A program made the translations under genes and the position numbers. Under the pieces are notes generated by a model, which made no database searches, was not told where the DNA came from, and saw only the letters and a program-made list of their open reading frames with translations. This document shows, one piece after another, positions 1 to 6,734 of a DNA stretch of 17,410 nt. The stretch comes from Saprospiraceae bacterium (GTDB lineage Bacteria > Bacteroidota > Bacteroidia > Chitinophagales > Saprospiraceae), in the NCBI GenBank assembly GCA_013001805.1, contig JABDLW010000297.1, positions 1 to 17,410 of the forward strand. Reading direction: 5' to 3'. Position 1 is the first letter of the stretch, and every line of letters starts with the position of its first letter.

Positions 1-262
1 TAGTTACTCTATTCATTATTGCAATTTCAGCATGCAAAAATATGCATTTCTATTGTCTGATACAAGAACGATACGATTGCCAAAATAGTTTAAAATGGCA
101 CCTGTATTTGTACAATCTCAATCTCTATTATCGTTTTGCGTCAAAGATCATGCATAATCCCGAGACCCAAAGTCCTGAAAAGAGAAATTGGCGTTGTACC
201 TTTAAGCCGGAATCTTCAAATGAAATGCATGATGCGGTGTAATCGCAAACAATCAAACAAAA
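1..262. other. Intergenic region upstream of the MetE-like gene
   Basis: No convincing gene is visible. Short open frames here lack family resemblance and overlap each other on both strands. The stretch just before position 263 is A-rich (aaacaatcaaacaaaa), the usual look of a Bacteroidota translation start, with no Shine-Dalgarno sequence. The promoter of the downstream gene probably lies here, but no clear TAnnTTTG-type -7 box was recognised. Confidence 0.4.
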
Positions 263-1291
263 ATGAAAGATCAACCACTGCGCACGACGGTTATCGGAAG
301 TTATCCATTTCCGGCATGGCTTGAATTTGCCTCGGAAAACATGGATCAATTTGGATCAGCTGATATCAACGAACTCATCGACGATGCGGTTACAGTAGCC
401 ATTCAGGATCAGATAGCAGCTGGGTTGGATGTGATAACGGATGGTGAGCAAACCCGGCTGGATTTTAATTTGTCTTTTTATGGATTTATTAAAGGTATCG
501 ATCCGGAGAGCATTTCACCCCGCCGATGGGGACCTCCCGCACATGATCAAAGGGGCAAGCATCGCATGATTGAAACATTGCAGGCACCCAATGGACTAGG
601 TGTAGTGGAGGAATTCAGAAGACTAAAACGATTAGCACCTCCTGGTCCCGTTCTGAAGGCTAGCATCCCGGGCCCATACACGCTGAGTGGTCGCTTAATC
701 CCAAATGCAGAATATCCGGACCGCTATGCTATTACGGAAGCACTGATGCCCATGATTCAAAATGAATTGGTGGGTTTGATTGAAGCTGGATGCACGGAGA
801 TCACTGTCGATGAACCTTCCATGAGTTGTTACGCCTATCGCGAAGATACCCGGAGGTTTGTAGATATTTTTAACCGTACGGTGGAGCCCGTAGTTGGTCA
901 ATGTCACCTCTCCACACATTTATGCTTTGGCAATTACAAAGGACATGCTGTCGGCTTTCGCCGGATTGCACCCATGCTTCCGGATTTCCTTGATTTCAAA
1001 GTCGATGAGGTGCATGTGGAGATGGCCAACCGCGAATTCGCCGAAATAGAGCTCATTGCTGAGTTTGCTAGAAGCATGGATGTAGCCGTCGGAATTATCG
1101 ACGTTAAAAGTTATTACATTGAAACTGTGGAAAATCTTGCCCATCAAATCAGGAAATGTCTGCAATATATTCCTGCGGACAAATTGTCCCTGGCCCCTGA
1201 CTGTGGACTTAGTCAAACCGCACGATGGGCAGCTAGGCAAAAGTTAGCAAACATGGTAGCAGCGGCGAAAAAAGTTAGAGCCGAAATTTGA
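263..1291 (+). CDS. Single-barrel MetE-like (cobalamin-independent methionine synthase C-terminal family) protein
   Basis: A 342-residue protein of the UROD/MetE-like superfamily, matching the C-terminal catalytic TIM barrel of cobalamin-independent methionine synthase and starting directly with the typical TTVIGSYPFP. Visible active-site parts: the VDEP motif (D183-E184), the zinc ligands H219 and C221 in HLCFGN, E253 in VHVEMANRE and C314 in APDCGL. All four expected zinc ligands are therefore present, so it probably binds zinc and moves a methyl or similar group to or from a thiol. Full MetE is about 750 residues with two barrels; this one has only the catalytic barrel, like archaeal MetE and many uncharacterised paralogues. 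The methyl donor is unknown and no methionine-pathway genes are nearby, so true methionine synthesis is not assured. The ATG at 263 fits the conserved N-terminus and follows an A-rich stretch. Confidence 0.85.
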   Translation: MKDQPLRTTVIGSYPFPAWLEFASENMDQFGSADINELIDDAVTVAIQDQIAAGLDVITDGEQTRLDFNLSFYGFIKGIDPESISPRRWGPPAHDQRGKHRMIETLQAPNGLGVVEEFRRLKRLAPPGPVLKASIPGPYTLSGRLIPNAEYPDRYAITEALMPMIQNELVGLIEAGCTEITVDEPSMSCYAYREDTRRFVDIFNRTVEPVVGQCHLSTHLCFGNYKGHAVGFRRIAPMLPDFLDFKVDEVHVEMANREFAEIELIAEFARSMDVAVGIIDVKSYYIETVENLAHQIRKCLQYIPADKLSLAPDCGLSQTARWAARQKLANMVAAAKKVRAEI

Positions 1292-1572
1292 AACCACTTA
1301 ATTTCTATCTTGAATTATTTCGCCGGTGTAGTGCGTATTTTATTGCTTGGAGCTGGAGACGAATGCGCATTGGGATATTTGGTGTTTTAGCAGATTCTAA
1401 ATTTTGCCAAGCCCCGCTCGGGCCTGAAAGTTCTCATTTAATATTATCGACACCTGGAAGAAGGATTGGAGTTGCTGGGTTGATCATCCTGTTTGAGACG
1501 CTGGCAAGTCTATTAAAATATCCCTATGATTATTTGTAATTATGTCTTGTCAAATGATACTTGTACATAATC

Positions 1573-2424
1573 ATGATAGTTCCGTTCTTAAAAAATGAAA
1601 TGCTTCTGGATAATATTCGAGGCAAAAACCCTGACTCAAAGCATTTTGATGTCTGGTGGTTGGGACAGAGTGGTTTTCTGATACATTGGCAGGGGCATCA
1701 TTTGCTGTTGGATCCTTACCTCTCCGATTCACTGACCATGAAATATGCTGAAACGGACAAACCTCATATTCGAATGACTGAGTTGGTTGTAGATCCGGCT
1801 AAATTGGACTTTATCGATGTGGTCACCTCGAGCCATAACCATACTGACCATCTGGATGCCGAGACCCTAAAGCCCCTGCTCGACGTCAATCGGGATCTGA
1901 AAATGATTATTCCCGAGGCCAACCGGTCCTTTGTTGCTCAACGCCTGGACTGCGATATTGATTTTCCACTTGGCTTAAATGACGATCAACAATTAAGAGT
2001 GGGTGCTTTCACCTTTCACGGTATACCGGCAGCACATAATGAAGTGGCCCGGGATTCGCTCGGCCGTTGTTTGTATATGGGTTACGTGGTAACATTCGGG
2101 CCCTGGACCATTTATCATAGCGGTGATACGCTTTGGTTTGATGGTTTGGAAAATCTTCTAGAACCGTTTCAAATAGATATGGCTTTCCTACCCATCAATG
2201 GTAACAAACCAGAACGCCGGGTTGCTGGTAATTTAGATTGCACAGAGGCAGTTCAGTTAGGTCTCCAAATCAAAGCGAAACTTGTGATACCTTGTCATTA
2301 CGATATGTTTACCTTTAATACCGCTGATCCTGATGAGTTCGCAAGAATTGCTAGTGACCTTGGCCAGCCATTTAAAGTGTTGCGGGGTGGGGAATCATGG
2401 TGTAGTGAAGCACTGGTGAGTTAA
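1573..2424 (+). CDS. UlaG-like metallo-beta-lactamase-fold hydrolase
   Basis: A cytoplasmic metal-dependent hydrolase of the metallo-beta-lactamase superfamily, closest in style to UlaG (L-ascorbate-6-phosphate lactonase) and NAPE-PLD-like proteins. Counted from the ATG at 1573 it has 283 residues. The fold begins with VWWLGQSGFLI, then LLLDPYLSD, the metal-binding motif SHNHTDHLD (H78, H80, D82, H83), PAAHN (H145), YHSGDT (D175) and IPCHYDMF (H232). All ligands for a two-metal site are present. A TTG at 1561 would add four residues and an ATG at 1600 (MLLDNIRG) would remove nine; nothing in the family decides firmly, and 1573 is a compromise. No signal peptide is seen. The substrate is unknown: no ascorbate (ula) genes are near, so the UlaG name gives only the fold and likely phosphoester or lactone chemistry. 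It probably has its own promoter, since 281 bp separate it from the preceding gene. Confidence 0.88.
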   Translation: MIVPFLKNEMLLDNIRGKNPDSKHFDVWWLGQSGFLIHWQGHHLLLDPYLSDSLTMKYAETDKPHIRMTELVVDPAKLDFIDVVTSSHNHTDHLDAETLKPLLDVNRDLKMIIPEANRSFVAQRLDCDIDFPLGLNDDQQLRVGAFTFHGIPAAHNEVARDSLGRCLYMGYVVTFGPWTIYHSGDTLWFDGLENLLEPFQIDMAFLPINGNKPERRVAGNLDCTEAVQLGLQIKAKLVIPCHYDMFTFNTADPDEFARIASDLGQPFKVLRGGESWCSEALVS

Positions 2425-2728
2425 AATGCGTCCACTCAAATTATTCTCTGGTTTTCAAAAATAAGTCTGCAATGGTACTTTCTTATTCCTGCTGCTAGTG
2501 TTGGTGAGGCCAATTATATTTGACACTCCGGAGGTTCTGATTTTCCCTACCTATGCACCCTGTTAATCGGACATGACAAAGCGCCTACATAATTGATCCG
2601 ATCCCTATTATTTACCATCACTGTTCGCCGTATTCCTGAATTATGAGAAGCATATACGGATATTTGGGGACAACTGTGAAGCAATGAAAAACCGTATATT
2701 ACGACAAGTCGAATGATCTTGATTATAT
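2425..2728. other. Intergenic region without recognisable gene
   Basis: About 300 bp between the hydrolase and the CPBP gene. Reading frames are broken by stops on both strands and none resembles a known family. A weak inverted repeat (atatacgg at 2652-2659 and ccgtatat at 2692-2699) lies 30-77 bp before the CPBP start; it may be chance in AT-rich DNA. The promoter for the CPBP gene should be here. Confidence 0.4.
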
Positions 2729-3469
2729 ATGGTAAATAAATTAGAAAATTCCGGTATTGGAAAATTATTGCAAACGAACCGTTTATTTAAAGTAGGCGAG
2801 ATCACATTGCTTTTTGTGGCAGTATTTGTCTTTATCAGTTTAATCGGTCCATTGGTGGGTGATCATCCGATTTTGAAGCAGGCGGTTGTTTGGGTGGCCA
2901 ATATCATTATGTTAATTTATGTATGGATAGGTCTTAAACTACGCGGTGAAAGTTTTGCGCACTTTGGCTTGACTTTTAGGAGGATTTCCTGGAGGGAAAG
3001 TCTTAAGGTGTTTTTACTCTCTCTCTTAGTTTTTGTGCTGGCTATTGCCGGTTTCATCATTGGTTCCATCATCATGGCCAATATCACTGGAATTCCTGAA
3101 AATTCAAGTATGGGGGGGTATGACTATTTGAAGAACAATATGGGCATGCTTCTATTGACATTGGTAGGTGTTTATATCGTCTCTTCTTTTGGCGAAGAAG
3201 TGGTCTACCGTGGGTTTCTCATCAACCGGATCATTGAGATCGCGGGTGACACTACCAGGGGAAGCATCATTGCAGTAATAGCGAGCTCCGTTATTTTTGG
3301 ACTTGTTCACTATGAATGGGGTCCCATGGGTATTGTGCAGACTTTTTTTATGGGGCTGGCATTAGGTATCTGCTATATTAAATTGAAAAAACGACTTTGG
3401 ATTTTGATTTTGGCACATGCATATATGGATACCATACTAATGGTTCAAATGTATATGGCGAGTGGCTAG
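2729..3469 (+). CDS. CPBP-family intramembrane glutamic protease (CAAX/Abi-like)
   Basis: A 246-residue polytopic membrane protein of the CPBP (CAAX protease and bacteriocin-processing/immunity) family. Hydrophobic segments lie near residues 25-42, 50-68, 91-117, 138-153, 178-193 and 203-240. The four family motifs are visible: EEVVYRG (E156, E157, R161), FGLVHYEWGP (H194) and LAHAYMDT (H230, D234). In the family the paired glutamates and the two histidines form the active site for cleaving substrates inside the membrane; in bacteria the substrates are mostly unknown and some members act in bacteriocin self-immunity or membrane-protein processing. The stop codon TAG at 3467-3469 is the first three bases of the left inverted repeat of the neighbouring mobile element. 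Joining the flanks at TA would continue the protein with Y-V-L-V-Y before a TAA at 5428-5430, so the present C-terminus looks five residues short. Since it ends well after the last motif, it is probably still functional. Confidence 0.9.
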   Translation: MVNKLENSGIGKLLQTNRLFKVGEITLLFVAVFVFISLIGPLVGDHPILKQAVVWVANIIMLIYVWIGLKLRGESFAHFGLTFRRISWRESLKVFLLSLLVFVLAIAGFIIGSIIMANITGIPENSSMGGYDYLKNNMGMLLLTLVGVYIVSSFGEEVVYRGFLINRIIEIAGDTTRGSIIAVIASSVIFGLVHYEWGPMGIVQTFFMGLALGICYIKLKKRLWILILAHAYMDTILMVQMYMASG

Positions 3470-3500
3470 TGTAGCAAACTGCAAGTAAGTTTAGTATATA
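3467..3500 (+). repeat. Left terminal inverted repeat of the element
   Basis: The first 15 bases, tagtgtagcaaactg, match the complement of 5400-5414 exactly, and the next 19 positions continue the match with 6 differences in 34 overall. The first three bases also serve as the TAG stop codon of the CPBP gene. If TA is the duplicated target, the element proper begins with gtgtagcaaactg at 3469. Confidence 0.85.
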
Positions 3501-3530
3501 ACGTAGTCATTTTGTGCCAAGACGAAAAAG

Positions 3531-3567
3531 CAGAACCGCACATAGCCTAAGCTATATAAGGCTTCTG
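3531..3567 (+). repeat. Imperfect hairpin in the element leader
   Basis: An inner stem atagc (3542-3546) / gctat (3551-3555) around a ctaa loop, and an outer stem cagaa (3531-3535) / ttctg (3563-3567) with mismatches between. It lies between the left inverted repeat and the recombinase gene. A second small hairpin, atcgcc-tatc-ggcgat, follows at 3606-3621. They may be recombinase or transposase binding sites, or RNA structures in the leader; no function can be assigned from sequence alone. Confidence 0.45.
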
Positions 3568-3652
3568 ATGATGAAGTAGTGGTGCAGAAGAACAAGTTGA
3601 ACTAAATCGCCTATCGGCGATGGTTATTCATCTTGAATCTAACAAATAAAAT

Positions 3653-3699
3653 CCATAACTCGGAAGAATTAATAACCACAAAAATTTTCTGAGTTATGG
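3653..3699 (+). promoter_or_regulatory. Hairpin covering the tyrosine recombinase start codon
   Basis: Two 18-base arms (3653-3670 and 3682-3699) face each other across an 11-base loop. The outer 9 base pairs are perfect (ccataactc / gagttatgg); in RNA the 18 positions would give 15 Watson-Crick pairs, 2 G-U pairs and 1 mismatch. The start codon ATG (3696-3698) sits inside the perfect outer stem. In a transcript that comes through from outside, the start would be closed. Comparable start-hiding hairpins limit read-through expression of IS10 and IS200 transposases. Alternatively the inverted arms could be a recombination core site for the recombinase. Confidence 0.6.
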
Positions 3700-4599
3700 A
3701 AAAAACTAAAGGAGCCACTATCATTGATAGGGCAAAATTAGAGGTTGAAGGATTCTCAACCATGTTTGCAAAGTTAGAGCAAAAAGTTGTATTAGGAGGA
3801 TTATCTCAGTCTACTTTGACCAACTATGGTCGTTGTATTGCCAAGATTAGCCTACACTTTGATCTGGTAGCTGTTGAACTAGAAGAAGAACAGATTAATG
3901 GATATTTATTTAATCTGGCTAAAAATGGTCGGCCTTCCAGGAGCTATTTTAAGCATACCGTTTACGGGCTAAAACTACTCTTTCGGATCTACGATCGGGA
4001 AGACAGGGCCATCAAGCTTCCAAGCCTGAAGCGAGAAGCTCCTTTGCCGGTTGTGTTAAGCAAGAAAGAATGTCGGCACTTATTTAAATCCGGTAAAATG
4101 CTGAAACATCGGATTCTTCTTTGCTTGATTTATTCCGCTGGGCTAAGGCTGAAAGAAATACGTAACCTCCAACAAAGAGATATTGATTTTGACCGAATGC
4201 AAATTCATATTCGCAAAACCAAATATCGAAAGGAACGGTACGTACCACTAAGTCCCTTGATTGCTAAAGGACTAAAAAAATATTACAAAGCTTACCATCC
4301 TAAAAACTATGTTTTTAATGGAAGGGATATGTCCAGTCCTTTTGTCTGCCAGAGGGGTACAGTGGGCCATGAGAGAAGCATTAAAAACAAGTGGCATCCA
4401 AAAGAATGCGTGCGTACACACTTTACGACATAGCTACGCCACTCACTTATTGGAATTTGGGATGGACATTGACACACTGAAAGCTTTACTCGGCCATGCT
4501 CATTTAACCACAACCATGGTTTATCTTCATGTTGCCAGGATCTCCAGGACAGAAAAGTTCAGTCCATTTGACCGGCTATACGAACGGCTACAAGGCTAG
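3696..4599 (+). pseudogene. Tyrosine recombinase (phage-integrase family), frameshifted
   Basis: A site-specific tyrosine recombinase of about 300 residues when repaired. The N-terminal core-binding (SAM-like) domain spans about residues 20-105 and the catalytic domain about 115-285. Catalytic residues visible: R151 in SAGLRLKEIR, the lysine in IRKTKYRKERYVPL, H and R in HTLRHSYATHLLE, H in LLGHAHLTTTMVYLH and the nucleophile Y in the same motif. The first four fifths lie in the frame starting at ATG 3696; after the GGGG run at 4354-4357 the similarity continues one frame over, so removing one G would rebuild SPFVCQR-VQWAMREAL and a complete catalytic domain ending at 4599. As it stands, translation stops at 4433 and loses H, R, H and Y. 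This could be true decay, a sequencing error in the G run or, less likely, a recoding site. It belongs to the 3467-5414 element, and its end abuts the transposase remnant. Confidence 0.85.
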
Positions 4600-5090
4600 C
4601 AAGTATAAGGTAGCAGACATTATTAATCAGCGGTGGTCGCAGGTACTATTTGACACTCGGTTTAACACTTATCAGATTCGAATTCTTGACGCCATTAGAA
4701 AATGTCGAACGCCGGCATTGGGTGGGTACTTATATCAATGCAGTCAATAAAGTAGTCTTTCGATACAAGGATTATAAGCATGGTGACGTCACTAAAGCAA
4801 TGGCTCTTGATCCCCAAGAATTCGTTCGTAGATTTTCGTTGCATCTTTTACCAAGTGGATTTACCAGAATAAGACATTATGGATTATTGTCTAGTAAATC
4901 AAAAGCACAAGTATTTCCGGACACGAAACAAGAACTTATCTCAAAGTTTGATTGGATCTCTTTTTGGGCGAAAAAAGGGCTACAGCTTAATGTCTGTCCA
5001 GTCTGTAAAAAACCGGCCCTGAAACTCATCTGTGAGATTCCTAAAAGAGGTCCACCAAAAATGTTTACTTCAAGAACCAAGGCTCAGTAA
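4529..5090 (+). pseudogene. IS91-family transposase, internally deleted and frameshifted
   Basis: Two pieces of an IS91-type transposase are joined out of frame. The first (about 4601-4745) gives KYKVADIINQRW and KCRTPALGGYLYQC, the start of the N-terminal zinc-binding domain. The second (about 4743-5090) gives VVFRYKDYKHGD, FVRRFSLHLLPSGFTRIRHYG and CPVCKK...EIPKRGPP, the C-terminal part with its own CxxC. Family members are roughly 370-400 residues; the middle part, with the remaining zinc ligands, the His-hydrophobe-His motif and the catalytic tyrosine, is missing, about 240 residues. The junction lies near 4737-4750. The protein cannot be active. A start at ATG 4529 would overlap the recombinase gene; translational coupling is possible, but no clear start stands directly before the domain. 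Confidence 0.8.
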
Positions 5091-5336
5091 ATTTAATCGT
5101 TTAAGCATGCTTAGACCTGAATCCATATTGCTCAGATTGTACATTCAAGGCTACAAGGCACCAATAAATCTCTGGGCAGAAACCTCGAGCATTGTCGATA
5201 ATCAATTTCTAAATAAAGTCCCTCAAGATTGAGCTACCAAGACTCCCTTTAACATACCGAACATCCGCTAATTCCACCAAATATAATTTTGAATATGCCT
5301 AGGGCTTTAGCCAAATGATGCGATCCTGTTCAACTT
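5091..5336. other. Non-coding tail of the mobile element
   Basis: This stretch follows the transposase stop at 5090. A 66-codon open frame through here (5032-5232) overlaps the transposase C-terminus in another frame and resembles nothing known. The region is best read as the element's 3' end leading to the subterminal hairpin. Confidence 0.4.
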
Positions 5337-5373
5337 AGGATTCAAACTGGGTCCTACGGACCGCTTGAATCCT
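5337..5373 (+). repeat. Strong subterminal hairpin at the element's right end
   Basis: Outer arms aggattcaa (5337-5345) and ttgaatcct (5365-5373) are perfect complements; inner arms ggtcc (5350-5354) and ggacc (5358-5362) close on a tac loop. It lies downstream of the transposase remnant and just inside the right inverted repeat. IS91-type elements carry a hairpin near the replication-origin end that follows the transposase gene, which fits this place. It is not followed by a T run, so a simple intrinsic terminator is less likely. Confidence 0.65.
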
Positions 5374-5380
5374 TACTTAT

Positions 5381-5414
5381 TAGATGCTATATTTATTTAC
5401 AGTTTGCTACACTA
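5381..5414 (-). repeat. Right terminal inverted repeat of the element
   Basis: The inner part is AT-rich and the outer 15 bases, cagtttgctacacta (5400-5414), are the exact complement of the left end. It is followed by cgtgctgg, which in frame with TA restores a longer CPBP C-terminus. It lies 7 bases beyond the subterminal hairpin at 5337-5373. Confidence 0.85.
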
Positions 5415-5480
5415 CGTGCTGGTTTATTAAGGGTAATTATAAATGTGTTTTTCTTATACCAGATGAAGATTTGTGATATT

Positions 5481-6329
5481 TTATGGGGCAATTTTGGTGA
5501 AATAAAAGGTTGCCGGCGGAGCATGTCTAAACCTCAAGTGAACCAGATAAAGTCCAGGTTTTAGGCTTGATATATTTACTCTATGGCTGTAATAACGCTG
5601 GTCCCAGATTATTCGTCCTGAAAGATCACAAATGGCCATTTCCCTTACATTACCGGGGTTGATTCTCCCCCCTATGTTGAAATAATCCGTTGCCGGATTC
5701 GGAAAAATAGATAGTCTATTTTCTTTCGTCACCAGAAAGGAGGAAGTAGCGCAGGATAACTCTGCATTGCTGTGAAAGTTGACCGCAAAGCGGCTATCTG
5801 GTGAAAAGGAGGTGATGGCTAGAAATATGACATCTCCTTTTTGTACATCAACCGGTGACAGAAAATTATCATCACCGGCATGACAGCCCGCAAATTCGAT
5901 CGTGTCCGTTGCTTCTTCAGACAGCCCGGTTGGACCCAGGCATACCGAATCTATCTCTCCTCCAATCGTCTCACCCGAGAACATACAGCGTATACTTTCT
6001 AGATTTGTACAGCTCCCGTTGGCACTTCTAAACACGGTGAAATCAATATCGGTCAATGGCTCGACGGGTTCAATGGTAAATAGTAATCGACCCTTCCGGT
6101 TAAAGATGTACTTTAACCAGATCGTATTCAACTCAAGATAATCCATGTTAAAAGCCGGTATGCATTGGTTGGAATTGGATTCTGTATGGACACCTTGCAA
6201 GCGGTGATATTCTATGTGACTTGTGTCTAATAAACATACATCCAAGGCAGTGAAACAGTCGCTTGGTGGCTGGGCAAGCAGCATCATACTAAAGGTCAGG
6301 AAGATAATCGAAACAAGAAGCAGTCGCAT
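5481..6329 (-). CDS. Secreted protein with T9SS type A sorting domain
   Basis: A 282-residue exported protein. Residues 1-19 form a signal peptide (MRLLLVSIIFLTFSMMLLAQ). The middle (about 60-190) contains FTVFRSANGSC, ESIRCMFSG, CLGPTGLSEEATDTIEFAGCHAGDDNF and GDVIFLAI, a beta-sandwich module often found beside PKD and gliding-motility-type C-terminal domains in Bacteroidota surface proteins. Residues about 205-282 are a type A sorting domain (LSIFPNPATDYFNI, then CDLSGRIIW, LKPGLYLVHL), which directs type IX secretion across the outer membrane. The cysteines of the middle part probably form disulfides. The true function is unknown; binding or adhesion is a guess. It is transcribed toward the mobile element and stands alone, with 405 bp before its divergent neighbour. 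Confidence 0.88.
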   Translation of the reverse strand: MRLLLVSIIFLTFSMMLLAQPPSDCFTALDVCLLDTSHIEYHRLQGVHTESNSNQCIPAFNMDYLELNTIWLKYIFNRKGRLLFTIEPVEPLTDIDFTVFRSANGSCTNLESIRCMFSGETIGGEIDSVCLGPTGLSEEATDTIEFAGCHAGDDNFLSPVDVQKGDVIFLAITSFSPDSRFAVNFHSNAELSCATSSFLVTKENRLSIFPNPATDYFNIGGRINPGNVREMAICDLSGRIIWDQRYYSHRVNISSLKPGLYLVHLRFRHAPPATFYFTKIAP

Positions 6330-6734
6330 GATGATGACTAAGGTTTATTAAGACCAAAAAATCAATGCACCTATAATTTATTATTTATTTGTGAAAATAG
6401 CACTGCGCAAATAAGAATGTCTCATTTCTTCATTCCTGAGTGGCCCCTGATTCAGGGCTTAACACCAGATTTCATCTTGCCCGGTGCAAAATTTCGCTCA
6501 CTAACTACTTCGGCTGTCTTTATTATTTGCCGTAGGATTTAGTACGATGATTTCATATTGGATGGCTAAATCATTAAATTGTGATGGTTGAATTGATATT
6601 GAATTTTGATTCATACCTTTTATATATAAGTATTTTAATAAACAAATACAAATGTCTGACTTTTCTCATTTCTTCATCTGAAATGGTGTATTGCCGGAAC
6701 CTCTTAATTTGAAATTTTGCAAAAAATCAAAAAC
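6330..6734. other. Divergent intergenic region between T9SS protein and ABM-family gene
   Basis: About 405 bp, AT-rich, with no gene recognised. It must hold the promoters of both flanking genes. It contains a 14-bp direct repeat, tctcatttcttcat, at 6420-6433 and 6664-6677, and a small near-palindrome (ccctga-t-tcaggg, 6445-6457). Neither resembles a known operator. Confidence 0.4.

Larger units (their letters stand above)
3467..5414 (+). mobile_element. Decayed inverted-repeat-bounded element with tyrosine recombinase and IS91-type transposase remnants
   Basis: The element is 1,948 bp long. Its ends are perfect 15-bp inverted repeats (tagtgtagcaaactg at 3467-3481 and its complement at 5400-5414), extendable to 34 positions with 28 matches (3467-3500 and 5381-5414). 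The terminal TA on both sides may be a target-site TA duplication instead of part of the repeats. Inside, in order, are: a hairpin-rich leader (3531-3621), a hairpin covering the recombinase start (3653-3699), a frameshifted tyrosine recombinase (3696-4599), an IS91-type transposase with a large internal deletion (to 5090), about 245 bp without genes, and a strong subterminal hairpin (5337-5373). Recombinase plus IS91-family transposase pairs are known among IS91-related elements. IS91 itself is a rolling-circle (HUH/Y2) element that normally lacks terminal inverted repeats and makes no target duplication, so the ends seen here are unexpected. Both enzymes look inactive. Confidence 0.8.

Noticed and set aside
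42..349. Short open frames on both strands before the MetE-like gene
   Set aside because: They overlap each other and the real gene start, and show no conserved motif.
1288..1539. 83-codon open frame right after the MetE-like gene, starting with TTG in its last codons
   Set aside because: It has only a TTG start overlapping the stop, unusual composition and no family resemblance; more likely non-coding intergenic DNA.
2652..2699. 8-bp inverted repeat atatacgg / ccgtatat before the CPBP gene
   Set aside because: It is short, AT-rich and widely spaced, so easily chance; there is no link to a known regulator.
5032..5232. 66-codon frame overlapping the transposase C-terminus
   Set aside because: The recognisable EIPKRGPP transposase tail is in the other frame; this frame looks random.
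3461..5420. A target-site duplication longer than TA at the mobile element
   Set aside because: The bases outside the repeats (gagtggc on the left, cgtgctg on the right) do not match beyond TA.
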